The position numbers and the translations under genes were made by a program. From positions 2,844,001-2,908,000 of the forward strand of contig NZ_CP162142.1 of assembly GCF_040833965.1 (NCBI RefSeq): a DNA stretch of 64,000 nucleotides. The letters run 5' to 3'. This document shows positions 1 through 9,300 of the stretch, piece after piece (the first letter of the stretch is position 1; each line of letters opens with the position of its first letter). Source of the stretch: Leptospira sp. WS39.C2 (GTDB lineage Bacteria; Spirochaetota; Leptospiria; Leptospirales; Leptospiraceae). Below the pieces are notes generated by a model. That model did no database searches and was not told the DNA's origin. It saw nothing but the letters and a program-made list of their open reading frames with translations.

Positions 1-3000
1 ATGCATTACTCACCCATTTTTCAGGGGTCATTTCCCTTGATTCTTCGGATTGACTATTACGTTTTATAATGGCCTCAAATACAGAACCAATCACAAGGGC
101 TCCACTTGCACCTTGCATTGATTTGCCCATTGCATCTCCATTTAAAACAACGATGTATTTTTTGTTTTGTAGTTGGATAGAAGACGAAACACATAAGTCA
201 CCACCTATCTCAGAATTCCATTGTTTATAACTAAACTTTTTCTTTTGTTCCGTTAGAAACTGAATATTCATATTGGAAGATTTGGCATGATTTTGTGTTA
301 ATGGTTCAATCAAAAGAGAAGCGAGAAAATAATCTCCGTCTTGTTGTTCTTTCAAACCTTTAACTTCCGTTAAAGCCGAATTCAACTCTTTTGTTCTTTC
401 ATCTACTTTTTGTTCCAAATTAGAATATAAAAGTGAGTTTTCGATTGAAACAGCAATTTGTGAGGATAAAATTTTAAGGATCTCAACTCTTCCAGGTGTA
501 AAAGCATCCGTAGTAAGATTATTTTCTAAGTATACAATACCTACTACAGTTCCATGACTTAGAATAGGATAACATAATAAGGATTTAGGGAAAAAAGCTT
601 TTACATAAGGATCATTTTTGAATTCACCTTCTCTTGCTGCATCACCACAAATTACAACAACACCAGTCCTCACCACATAACCGATGATCTGCGAAGGGAT
701 TTTGTTTTGATTGATTGATGCAATTGGTTTAGCAAAATCCAATTCAAAAGGTGATTCAGAATAAACGGAAACAGATTCATTTTCTAAATTTGATTCTGCA
801 ATCACTTGCCATTTTGATTCCAAATTGAGAATAAAATACCCTCTTTCGGCTCCAGCATTTTCTAAAATAATTTTCATCATTTTTTCCAACAAACGATTGA
901 GTTGGATTTCGCCAGAAATTGTTTGGGATGCTTTGATGACAGTGTTGATATCTAAACTGGATCCAACGTCTCCAAATATATCTTTCGTTGTGCTAAACAA
1001 AGATACATTGTCCGTTGAATCTGTCCTAAAATTTCTACCAATGTATTTTTTAAGGGAAATATGTTCCGCTTCCAACTGTTTGACTTTAGAAATGAAACCA
1101 TATTTTCCATAACGATAATGTGCTTCAACTAAGTGTAAGTTACTGTATTGATCAAATCCAGTTTCTTTCCACATTCTGACCAATATTTCATTGGCAATCG
1201 CTTCTTCTAAAATATATCCAAATTCTCTTGCTGATGTAATTGCTGCCTTACATGCAATTACAGCGTCCGATTTTTTGTTTGCGATATACAATTCAATAGC
1301 AGATATAATTTGAAACTTGTGTCCAAAATTTTCTGGCGAATTTTTTGCCCAAACTTTCAAACGTTTTGAAAATGTTTTTAATCTTTTTAGTAATATTGAT
1401 TTTGGGATTTCCTTCGAGATAGAAGGATTTGTTATTAGTTCATAGACAACTAATGCTCCAAAAAACACATGTTCTGGAACAAACATCATACCAAAAACTG
1501 CACCTTCTAGTAAATCTAACTTTAATGATGATTCGTATGCTTTTTTGATATCACCCAAAAAGTATTCAAGCCTAAGTTTACACAAATGATAATCAAATAA
1601 CGCATTTGCATTCCCTGCATTCTGCCATTCTTTTACGATTTCTGATTCGGAAAAATAACGACCTTCCAAACTTAATGGATCAGAAGACTCTCCGCGCATG
1701 TTTTCTACGATTTGCATATTTAACCTATGCACTTGGTATGCATGGTGTTGGCGTATACTCAAAAGGGACGCATCGTAACGTAATTGGCTTTTGTATAAAT
1801 CATCCAAGTTTTCCCGATAAAGTAGTCCTTGGAAATGTATATTATTCAAAGAATAAGAAGCATATTGTAAATCACCAGTCTCCATACCAGCAAGGAAACT
1901 ATCCCAAAAGATATTTTTGCCTTCTTTCGCATGATTTTTCCAAGGAGAAATCATACAGGAATACATAAACAAAGTTCTACATTTAAATGCTTTTGAATCT
2001 AAAACATCAATTAACTTAATACCTAACTTACCAAATTTTAATCCTGATTCATAATCGCCAAGACCTGAACCTTGAATCATCCCCATCGCACAAAATCCAA
2101 ATGCACTCAAATCACACAATCCATACACCAAACTATAGTTAACCATTTTAAGGACTATAACTGGGAATAAGTTTGGATCAGCTAAAAACGAAGGAGCAAT
2201 ACAAGCATTGAGTAAACGCATGATTGCCAGATATTTCGGATCAGTTGCAATTGGAAGAAACTCAAGTTCTTCTATATCTTTTCTACCTAATCGAATTTTA
2301 AATTTGATAATTTCCTTTAAAGGAGACAATGCAGAAGCATTTTTTGGCAACCTAACACCTAGCAACTTAAGTGCTTGTTTCAAAGTAACCAATACTTCTT
2401 TCATCTTGTTTTGTGTTACCAACATAGATGACTGAAGTTCATATACTAAAATTTTATCTAAATCGGATTTAGCATATTTCAGAATATAATTAAAACTTTT
2501 TTCTGCTTTTTCAAAGTTCTTCGATAAATAAGCAGATCTAGCGTATGCTAAATGAAGTTTGAGTGTATTTTCATATTGAGTTACCCACTCATCATCTGCC
2601 ATCAAACCAATCATACGTTCAAAAAAAATAAACGCAGCATCATACGCCGACGAATTAAGTGCTTTAAATCCTGCCCTTTCATTTAAAGTCCTTAACTGGA
2701 CCAATTCCTGGTCTTTTGTGATTTGAGAAGCACCTAAGTTAAGTTGGTTTACAATGGTGAATAAATGATCATCTAATTTGTATTTATATAATATTGATAA
2801 ATATGTTTTGCCAATTTTATAATGAAGTTGAGATTTTTCTTCCGGAGAAATGATTTTGTAGATTGCTTCCCGAATTTTATCATGTGTAAAATTTGCATCA
2901 TCTAATCCTAAAATTAAAAATTCTTCATTGGCCAACGCAACCAAATCCATTGATGCAAGGTGGAATGGTCTTTCCGCAATTGTTGCATAAATATCGTGCC

Positions 3001-4885
3001 GAAACCAGTTGCCGATACAAGCTGTTAACTTAAGTGTATCAATTAAATTAGGAGGTTGTAAGTAAATTTTATCGATGATCAAATCAATTACATTTTCTGA
3101 AATGTTTACTGTATTGATTTTTTCCTTATCCCACACCCAACGATTTTCTGAAAACTGGATGTAAGATCTTTCATAAAGATTTTTAAACATCTCATTCACA
3201 TGGAAAGGATTACCTTTTGTTTTTTTCCAAATGATCTCTGAGATAGTTTTAATTTCAGATTCAGGAAGAGATAAAGTTTCAGAAACAAGGATTGATATAT
3301 CCGATTCAAGCAGTGGCTCTAGACGAATTTCTGTGATAGAAGTTTTTGTTTCTCTTAATTCCTCCAACATTCGAAAAAAAGGATCAGTTGGACTAACTTC
3401 ATTATCTCGATAGGAAAGGATGATAAAAAAATAGGATATTTCAGGATCGGTAATAACTTCCTTTAATAAAAGTATACTGGATGAATCCGCCCACTGCAAA
3501 TCATCCAAAAACATTACTACAGGATGTTCTTTCGTACATACTGTTCGCAAAAACTTTCTAAAAACGATATGAAAGCGATTTTCCGTTTCAACAGTATCTA
3601 ACTCTGGTGGAGTCACAACTTCTCCTAAAAGTTGAGCCAATTCAGGTACTACATCGACGATTAGTTTTGCATTTGCACCTAAAGTTTGTGATAGGATTCT
3701 TTTCCATTCTTTAACAGCTGTTTCGTTTTCTGATAATAGCTGTTTCACCAGACCTTGTAATGCGAGATTGATGGCGCGATACGGAATGGATTTTTTATAT
3801 AAATCAAATTTACCTGAAGTAAAATAAGCCCTTTCAATAGTGACTGGTTTTTGGATTTCATTAATGAGTGCGGATTTACCAATCCCTGAACGACCAGAAA
3901 TTAAAAATATTTCAATTTTTCCTTCAGTAGAATTTAAGAATTTTTCCTCAAATGTCTGTAGTTGAGTTTCTCTTCCATATAATTTTTTTGGAATTTGAAA
4001 CCTTGAAGATTTATCATTTTTGGCCAACTCCATTTGGAAGGAGTCGAGATTCTCTTTTCCATTTTCCAATAATACTGACTGGATCGTAATCAAATCTGAA
4101 AGTAATCCAGTTGCAGTTTGGTATCGATCTTCTGGATTTTTTTCCAAAAGTTTCATAATCAAATCTGATAAAATTTTCGGAGCATTACTTCTTTCTTTTG
4201 GAGGCAAAGGAATACGCGCTAAATGTGCGTGTACCATCTCCAAACTATCCGTATACAAAAACGGGAGTTCTCCCGTGATCAATTGGTAAAGTGTTACTCC
4301 AAGAGAATAAAAATCAGTTCGATAGTCAACTGTCCTATTCATACGACCAGTTTGTTCTGGTGAAATATGCGCTAGTGTTCCCGTTAAATTTTGGTTCATC
4401 GGGAGATAAAAATTTCTATGTGTTAATAAAGTAGCAGAACCAAAATCAATGATTCTGAGTTTTCCAGTTTCAGGATTATAAATGATGTTCTGAGCTTTGA
4501 TGTCATTATGTACAACTTTTGCTTTATGAATGTCCGCAAGAGCTCTACAAATTTCTATTGATATATTTAAAAATGTTTGTAAATTACTATATTTTCCGCT
4601 TAACTGTAATTTTGCGAGATCGGTATATTCAATATGAGGGAATACAATCGCAACCGTATTTTGATAAGATTCAAAACTTAGTGGTTTTAATGTATAAGGT
4701 GACTCTATAGACTTTAAGATTTCAAATTCATTTTTAAATTTAGTAATTTCGTGATTATCTGGATAATCTCGGTTTAAAAGTTTCACAACAACTGGAGATT
4801 CTTTTTCATCTTCTCCTACATAGACAGAACTTCTTTTTCCTAAATGAAGTTCTTTGGTTACTTTATATTTTCCTATTGTAAACAA
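1..4885 (-). CDS. Giant Ser/Thr kinase-AAA ATPase-GAF-SpoIIE phosphatase signalling protein (3' end outside window)
   Basis: The reading frame stays open for about 1,628 codons and leaves the window inside its last domain. The order is: protein kinase at about residues 1-270 (lysine in VVVK near 35, HNDIKAQN loop near 127, DFG in IIDFGSA); AAA-type NTPase with Walker A SGRSGIGKSA near 330 and Walker B MFLDDLQWAD; a long helical, TPR-like middle; a GAF domain at about 1315-1465; a short coiled coil; then a SpoIIE/PP2C phosphatase (GGDLCV, NGDAMGKSMQGA). The family is that of multidomain kinases integrating small-molecule or stress signals. The catalytic loop is HND rather than HRD, so activation-loop control may differ. 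The start is TTG, with GGAAA about 6 bases upstream and the kinase fold beginning at once. It lies 8 bases after the SDR stop, so it is probably co-transcribed. Kinase and phosphatase in one chain is the odd feature. Targets are unknown. Confidence 0.88.
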   Translation of the reverse strand, partial: MFTIGKYKVTKELHLGKRSSVYVGEDEKESPVVVKLLNRDYPDNHEITKFKNEFEILKSIESPYTLKPLSFESYQNTVAIVFPHIEYTDLAKLQLSGKYSNLQTFLNISIEICRALADIHKAKVVHNDIKAQNIIYNPETGKLRIIDFGSATLLTHRNFYLPMNQNLTGTLAHISPEQTGRMNRTVDYRTDFYSLGVTLYQLITGELPFLYTDSLEMVHAHLARIPLPPKERSNAPKILSDLIMKLLEKNPEDRYQTATGLLSDLITIQSVLLENGKENLDSFQMELAKNDKSSRFQIPKKLYGRETQLQTFEEKFLNSTEGKIEIFLISGRSGIGKSALINEIQKPVTIERAYFTSGKFDLYKKSIPYRAINLALQGLVKQLLSENETAVKEWKRILSQTLGANAKLIVDVVPELAQLLGEVVTPPELDTVETENRFHIVFRKFLRTVCTKEHPVVMFLDDLQWADSSSILLLKEVITDPEISYFFIILSYRDNEVSPTDPFFRMLEELRETKTSITEIRLEPLLESDISILVSETLSLPESEIKTISEIIWKKTKGNPFHVNEMFKNLYERSYIQFSENRWVWDKEKINTVNISENVIDLIIDKIYLQPPNLIDTLKLTACIGNWFRHDIYATIAERPFHLASMDLVALANEEFLILGLDDANFTHDKIREAIYKIISPEEKSQLHYKIGKTYLSILYKYKLDDHLFTIVNQLNLGASQITKDQELVQLRTLNERAGFKALNSSAYDAAFIFFERMIGLMADDEWVTQYENTLKLHLAYARSAYLSKNFEKAEKSFNYILKYAKSDLDKILVYELQSSMLVTQNKMKEVLVTLKQALKLLGVRLPKNASALSPLKEIIKFKIRLGRKDIEELEFLPIATDPKYLAIMRLLNACIAPSFLADPNLFPVIVLKMVNYSLVYGLCDLSAFGFCAMGMIQGSGLGDYESGLKFGKLGIKLIDVLDSKAFKCRTLFMYSCMISPWKNHAKEGKNIFWDSFLAGMETGDLQYASYSLNNIHFQGLLYRENLDDLYKSQLRYDASLLSIRQHHAYQVHRLNMQIVENMRGESSDPLSLEGRYFSESEIVKEWQNAGNANALFDYHLCKLRLEYFLGDIKKAYESSLKLDLLEGAVFGMMFVPEHVFFGALVVYELITNPSISKEIPKSILLKRLKTFSKRLKVWAKNSPENFGHKFQIISAIELYIANKKSDAVIACKAAITSAREFGYILEEAIANEILVRMWKETGFDQYSNLHLVEAHYRYGKYGFISKVKQLEAEHISLKKYIGRNFRTDSTDNVSLFSTTKDIFGDVGSSLDINTVIKASQTISGEIQLNRLLEKMMKIILENAGAERGYFILNLESKWQVIAESNLENESVSVYSESPFELDFAKPIASINQNKIPSQIIGYVVRTGVVVICGDAAREGEFKNDPYVKAFFPKSLLCYPILSHGTVVGIVYLENNLTTDAFTPGRVEILKILSSQIAVSIENSLLYSNLEQKVDERTKELNSALTEVKGLKEQQDGDYFLASLLIEPLTQNHAKSSNMNIQFLTEQKKKFSYKQWNSEIGGDLCVSSSIQLQNKKYIVVLNGDAMGKSMQGASGALVIGSVFEAIIKRNSQSEESREMTPEKWVSNA

Positions 4886-4893
4886 AAAATTTC

Positions 4894-5658
4894 CTATCTA
4901 GCCGTTTTCCCACCGTCGACTGGTATAACTGCACCAGTGATAAACGCAGCACCATCTCCAGATAACCAAACACATGTTTTAGCAACCTCTTCTGGTGTTG
5001 CCATTCTACCCAAAGCATACGATTTCATTCTTTCTTTTTTCACTTCTTCTGGATTTGGAACATTTGCATAAAATACATCATCCATCTCAGTTTGAATCCC
5101 ACCAGGACAAAGAGCAATGACCCGAATCCCAGCTGATCCATATTCTAATGCAGCTGATTTTGTTAATCCAATGATTCCATGTTTTGACATAGAGTAAGGG
5201 CCTGCTTTTTCTTTTCCGCGAAGTCCTAATGCAGAAGAAACATTGATGATCACTCCACCAGATTCTTGTTTGAGGAATTGTTTTAATTCAAATTGCATTG
5301 ATAAAAAAGTTCCCTTCAAATTCACATCCATGACTGAATCGAATATATCCAATGGATAATCAGCAGTTGATTTGAGTACACCAGAAATTCCTGCATTGTT
5401 CACCGCTACATCGATACGACCATATTTCTCTATAATGATTTCTACAAAATTACGAACTGCTTCCGATTGTGTGACATCACATTTGAAAAAAATTCCCTTT
5501 CCACCTTGTTTTTCCAAAAGGTTTAGAGTGTCTTCCCCTTCTTGTTTCCGGCGACCACAAAACCCAACCACATAACCAGCGTTTGCATATTCTAATACGA
5601 TTGCTCTACCTAATCCAGATGTTCCACCAGTAACTAATGCTACTTTTTTTTCTTTCAT
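4894..5658 (-). CDS. Short-chain dehydrogenase/reductase (SDR family)
   Basis: This 254-residue classical SDR has the NAD(P)-binding GGTSGLG near residue 11, NNAG near 88, a catalytic serine in NVSSALG, and the YSMSK tyrosine-lysine pair near 154-158. It ends with the family's ITGAVIPVDGGKTAR-like tail. It should be a cytosolic NAD(P)H-dependent oxidoreductase acting on a carbonyl or hydroxyl. Its start overlaps the upstream AfsA-PilZ stop by ATGA and its stop lies 8 bases before the giant kinase, so the three genes form one operon. The sequence does not fix the substrate. The AfsA-like neighbour suggests reduction of a lactone or keto intermediate, as SDRs do in butyrolactone pathways, but a FabG-like or sugar reductase role is equally possible. 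Confidence 0.9.
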   Translation of the reverse strand: MKEKKVALVTGGTSGLGRAIVLEYANAGYVVGFCGRRKQEGEDTLNLLEKQGGKGIFFKCDVTQSEAVRNFVEIIIEKYGRIDVAVNNAGISGVLKSTADYPLDIFDSVMDVNLKGTFLSMQFELKQFLKQESGGVIINVSSALGLRGKEKAGPYSMSKHGIIGLTKSAALEYGSAGIRVIALCPGGIQTEMDDVFYANVPNPEEVKKERMKSYALGRMATPEEVAKTCVWLSGDGAAFITGAVIPVDGGKTAR

Positions 5659-6914
5659 TGGATTTCCCTATCTTCGATCAATCTTCCATAACGATTGATT
5701 GCTTCCTTTACATTTGCTTTGTCTAGATCAGATATTTCTTCGAAACGAAATCCTGCAAAAAACATATCTTCATTATTATCGTCTTCTTTTACCCATAATA
5801 AAATACAAGTTCCGTGTACGAAACCAACAATATCAAAATGCATAAAAAATTCTAGTTGTTGCTCTGTAGACAAGGTTCCTGGTAGGATTCCTGAGCAGCG
5901 CACCATAAACCCTGAATTTGAGATATTTTCAATGGTAGATACAATATTTCGCCCATTTTCACGAATGGAAATATTGTTTTTGAAACGATCTAGAATACGA
6001 AACCTTGGATCGATTTCATACACTTCTTCTTGTGTGCTTTTTAAGCGTTTGTATACTTTCAAAGGCAAAATACTTGCTGCCATTTCAATTTTCGTAATTT
6101 CTTGGTTTTCTTGGTAGGCAGTGATAACTAGCTTTGAGTAATTCCAATATCCTGATTTGCTAAACTTTACTTCTTTTGCTTTTGCCCTAAGTTTGATTGG
6201 CATATTCATCTTTGCATATTGGAAAAATTCTGAGTTTAGATATAATAATAAAAAGGTAACATCCTCAAAAGGAACTTTTCCAAACATGTGATTACAGGCG
6301 ATTCCAAATTGCCTTGCTGCTTCTACGATTTGCATTCCAGATATATGTTTTAAATTGGGTGGAGAGTAGTATTTATGAGTTGGTGGAATGTATAAGTTAG
6401 CAAAAAACGTATCTCTTTTCGGAATCTCAGGAAATCTTTCGAAGATCTCTGAGAGCACTGATTTTTCCACATTCCCTACGTAATAATCTCTTCGTTTGAC
6501 AAGTTGTAAAATGCGAATTTCATCAGATTCTGTCACTTGGTCGTTGAGTACATACTGTTCGATTTCAGAATCAAAATGATAAAACTGACCTAAAAATTCT
6601 CTGCCCAAATCATCGATATTAGCTTCAACTAATATTCGATCAGCTGATTCTTTACGGATTCTTGGTGGTATCGTTTTTAATTGGTAATAACTACCTGAAG
6701 GATCGTTACGTTTGAAATAATAAAACAAAAGGAATTCTTTTTCCTCTTCGTTCAGATTTGGTAAGACATCATTTTCCATAATGTCAGTGGTAATCATCCG
6801 AGGCAGTGCCCTTCTGATATTAGAAACAAAACTATCTTCTTGGTAAAAAGTGCGTGTGTATCGTTTGTCTAAGGGTAAAACGGGGGGGAGTTCTTCTTTT
6901 TCTGAAACCTTCAT
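5655..6914 (-). CDS. AfsA-like hotdog domain protein with C-terminal PilZ domain
   Basis: A 419-residue protein. Residues about 139-290 carry the pattern of the AfsA (A-factor biosynthesis) hotdog family: a charged RRDYY start, then an aromatic-proline stretch (YIPPTHKYYSPP, 175-186), GMQIVEAARQFGIACNH (193-209) and FGKVPFEDV (211-219). These parallel the HRxxx, E(T/A)xRQxG, H and FGVP positions of AfsA. Residues about 305-412 look like a PilZ domain, with an RFKNNISIREN-type basic start and ENISNSGFMVR matching the (D/N)xSxxG part, which binds cyclic di-GMP in functional members. The first 130 residues are unassigned. It is the first gene of an operon with an SDR and a giant kinase. AfsA enzymes condense a beta-ketoacyl chain with dihydroxyacetone phosphate; whether this one is catalytic is unknown. 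The fusion to PilZ is unusual. Confidence 0.72.
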   Translation of the reverse strand: MKVSEKEELPPVLPLDKRYTRTFYQEDSFVSNIRRALPRMITTDIMENDVLPNLNEEEKEFLLFYYFKRNDPSGSYYQLKTIPPRIRKESADRILVEANIDDLGREFLGQFYHFDSEIEQYVLNDQVTESDEIRILQLVKRRDYYVGNVEKSVLSEIFERFPEIPKRDTFFANLYIPPTHKYYSPPNLKHISGMQIVEAARQFGIACNHMFGKVPFEDVTFLLLYLNSEFFQYAKMNMPIKLRAKAKEVKFSKSGYWNYSKLVITAYQENQEITKIEMAASILPLKVYKRLKSTQEEVYEIDPRFRILDRFKNNISIRENGRNIVSTIENISNSGFMVRCSGILPGTLSTEQQLEFFMHFDIVGFVHGTCILLWVKEDDNNEDMFFAGFRFEEISDLDKANVKEAINRYGRLIEDREIQ

Positions 6915-7016
6915 TTGTATCTACCAGGAATCTACTTTAGGGTTAGTCCGTAGATTCCAATGGGATACTTTTCAAGGCAAGTAATTTAACATTAATTTGA
7001 CAAAATTATGGCAAAT

Positions 7017-7448
7017 TCACCTAACTACTGTTACGGAACATGGTGCGTAGTGTACAACTCGATCAGAGACACTGCCCATAATAAACCTACCTAATATTCC
7101 ATGACCTCGACTTCCAATGACAATCAAATCTGCTTTTTCTTTTTCTGCTAATTTACAAATTTCTTCCGCAGGATAACCTTCTAAAACAACTCGATTCCAT
7201 TTCACAGTGGTCTCATCTAAAATAGGATGGATCTTTTCAAATCTTTGTTCCGAAATCCATTTGACTCTATCTTTTCCTGGGGGCGCTGCATCATAATAAC
7301 CAGGGAGAGGACCAAAATCTTCAATCACTTCAACAACATAACAAACTGCATTACTTGCTTTGGCAATTGCCAAACCAAATTCTAATGCTTTTGCGGAACT
7401 GGGGGATCCATCAATTGGGATGATGAGCTTTTGAATTAATTTTTCCAT
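7017..7448 (-). CDS. Universal stress protein, UspA family
   Basis: A single-domain 143-residue Usp protein. It opens with [14 protein letters not shown] (the ATP-binding aspartate strand) and ends with the Walker-like G-2x-G-9x-G-S signature in [15 protein letters not shown] (about residues 117-131), so it should belong to the ATP-binding class. Such proteins are cytosolic and induced under starvation or oxygen limitation. It stands alone, about 100 bases after the AfsA-PilZ start and 130 bases beyond the ydcV stop. A perfect FNR-type palindrome lies about 50 bases upstream of its start, which fits anaerobic or redox control. The role in survival is inferred from the family. Confidence 0.93.
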   Translation of the reverse strand: MEKLIQKLIIPIDGSPSSAKALEFGLAIAKASNAVCYVVEVIEDFGPLPGYYDAAPPGKDRVKWISEQRFEKIHPILDETTVKWNRVVLEGYPAEEICKLAEKEKADLIVIGSRGHGILGRFIMGSVSDRVVHYAPCSVTVVR

Positions 7449-7494
7449 TCCAAGATTTTAGCATGTTACCAAGAGATGGGAAAGTGAAATTCCT

Positions 7495-7508
7495 TTGATA
7501 AATATCAA
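7495..7508. promoter_or_regulatory. FNR/CRP-type palindromic operator
   Basis: The bases read TTGAT-AAAT-ATCAA, a perfect match to the FNR half-sites TTGAT and ATCAA with a four-base spacer. The centre lies about 53 bases upstream of the universal stress protein start, within reach of a promoter having TAACAT or TAAAAT as a possible -10. Usp genes are known FNR/ANR targets in other bacteria. That a CRP/FNR-family regulator of this organism binds here is inference. Confidence 0.5.
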
Positions 7509-7579
7509 ATAGAACTTACAACTCTCCTACTCTTTTGGCTAAAATTTATGGATTTTAAACAATCAAAACTTTCTTGCGA

Positions 7580-8383
7580 TTATTTTTTGCGACCTTCATC
7601 TTCCTTTGTCAGGTAATAAGCAGCAAGGATCGGTAAAGTTGTTACCAAAATGACAAAAACAGCCACAACGTTTGTGACAGGCCTCTGCCTTGGTCGAATG
7701 AATTCAGTTAACATCCAAATTGGTACAGTAGATTGTTGTCCTGCAGTAAATGTTGTTACGATTACTTCATCAAAAGACAAGGCAAAGGACAACATACCAC
7801 CAGCTAACAATGCTGTTGCGATATTAGGGAGGATTACAAAACGAAATGTTTGCCAAGGGTTTGCACCTAAATCCATAGATGCTTCCACCATAGAGTGAGA
7901 ACTCCGACGTAAACGAGCGAGCACATTATTATAAACCGTTACGATACAAAATGTAGCATGAGCAATTACGATGGTCCAAGTACTAAATGGAATTCCAAAA
8001 AGAGACATGGCCGAACGGAGTGAAATCCCTGTCACAATCCCTGGAAGGGCAATTGGTAAAATCACAAGGAAAGAAATAATCTCTTTTCCAAAAAACTGAC
8101 TACGATATACGGCAAGACAAGCAAGGGTTCCTAAAAAAATCGCAATGACGGTAGAGACAAGTGCGACTTGCGAAGATAACGCAATGGCCTCCCAAATATC
8201 ATTTCGTTCCCAAGCAACTCCAAACCATTTGGTTGTGAAACCAGGAAGAGGGAACTGGAATGTTTTTTCATCTGTGGAAAAAGCATACATGATGATGATG
8301 AGTATGGGAATGTGAATGAATAAAAAACCGAAGAGTGTTGCGGTTTTTAAACCAATCGAACCTAAGTTCCATTTAGAGCGCAT
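7580..8383 (-). CDS. ydcV: ABC transporter permease, YdcV/PotC type
   Basis: This 267-residue inner-membrane permease has about six hydrophobic segments and the EAA loop VEASMDLGANPWQTFRFVILP near residues 165-185, where the ATPase docks. The run from there through FALSFDEVIVTTFTAG and the VTNVVA-VTTLPILAAYYLT end resembles E. coli YdcV very closely, more than generic PotC. It overlaps ydcU by 11 bases and is the last gene of ydcSTUV. With YdcU it should form the channel for a putrescine/GABA-like substrate. No gene follows for 130 bases. Confidence 0.9.
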   Translation of the reverse strand: MRSKWNLGSIGLKTATLFGFLFIHIPILIIIMYAFSTDEKTFQFPLPGFTTKWFGVAWERNDIWEAIALSSQVALVSTVIAIFLGTLACLAVYRSQFFGKEIISFLVILPIALPGIVTGISLRSAMSLFGIPFSTWTIVIAHATFCIVTVYNNVLARLRRSSHSMVEASMDLGANPWQTFRFVILPNIATALLAGGMLSFALSFDEVIVTTFTAGQQSTVPIWMLTEFIRPRQRPVTNVVAVFVILVTTLPILAAYYLTKEDEGRKK

Positions 8384-9290
8384 CGAATGCTCCTAATCGT
8401 TTTGCAATGGATAAATACACCATCATGATCACGATGGGAACCACAGAAAAAGCTGCAGCAAGGGGAATGTTCCCAGCTGTTCCTTGGTGGGTATATACAG
8501 CCATACCGATAAAATAACTCGAGTTCCCAATGATTGTAGGGATGATATAATCCCCAAGTGTTAAAGAAAATGTAAATATTGAACCTGCAACGACACCAGG
8601 AAAGGCCAAAGGTAAAATCACTTTTCGAAAGGTTTGTGTTGGTCCTCCTCCCAAATCAGAAGATGCTTCGAGTAAAGATTTTGGTATCCTTTCCAATGAA
8701 GCTTGGATGGGTAAAATCATATAGGGTAGCCAAATGTATACAAACACCAAAAACATTCCTATATAGGAAAAAGAAAGTGAACTCCCTCCAATGACAGGCA
8801 GAGCAAGAATAGCATCTAACACATGTAAGAGCCCAAGCCTTTCCAAACACCAAGTGAGGATTCCTTCTTTTGCCATGATGAGTTTCCAAGAATAAACTTT
8901 AACTAGATAACTCGACCACAAAGGCAACATCACTCCCAAATACAAAATAGGTTTTAATTTTGGTCCTGCATTCATTGCCATAAAATAAGCAATGGGAAAT
9001 GCAATGATAGCACTGACCAATGTAACTGTAAATGCCATCGTTGAAGTTCTTATGATGATGTCCCAATTGGTACTTTGGCGAAACAAATCATAATAGGATT
9101 CTAAAGTGAACTCTCGTTTGATAACTCCAGAAAAGGAATCGATTGAAAAAAAACTTTGGATGAGGAGAGTAAACAAAGATCCTAGATACACCACTCCAAG
9201 CCAAATGAGAAGTGGCGCAAGTAATAGAAAGAGTGCCAAACTCTTTCTGTAAAACAAAAAGGTTAAAAACTTATCAAAGGTATTTGTCAT
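8373..9290 (-). CDS. ydcU: ABC transporter permease, YdcU/PotB type
   Basis: This is the second permease subunit, 305 residues from the ATG at 9290. That start is preferred over an in-frame one 63 bases upstream because AAGGGAA lies six bases before it and the protein then opens directly with MTNTFDK and a first membrane segment (LALFLLLAPLLIWLG). The EAA loop is LEASSDLGGGPTQTFRKVILP. Its ribosome site overlaps the ydcT stop, suggesting translational coupling, and its end overlaps ydcV. It belongs to the polyamine-type PotB/YdcU group; substrate choice is set by the YdcS-like binding protein. Confidence 0.88.
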   Translation of the reverse strand: MTNTFDKFLTFLFYRKSLALFLLLAPLLIWLGVVYLGSLFTLLIQSFFSIDSFSGVIKREFTLESYYDLFRQSTNWDIIIRTSTMAFTVTLVSAIIAFPIAYFMAMNAGPKLKPILYLGVMLPLWSSYLVKVYSWKLIMAKEGILTWCLERLGLLHVLDAILALPVIGGSSLSFSYIGMFLVFVYIWLPYMILPIQASLERIPKSLLEASSDLGGGPTQTFRKVILPLAFPGVVAGSIFTFSLTLGDYIIPTIIGNSSYFIGMAVYTHQGTAGNIPLAAAFSVVPIVIMMVYLSIAKRLGAFDAL

Positions 9291-9300
9291 TTTGATTCCC

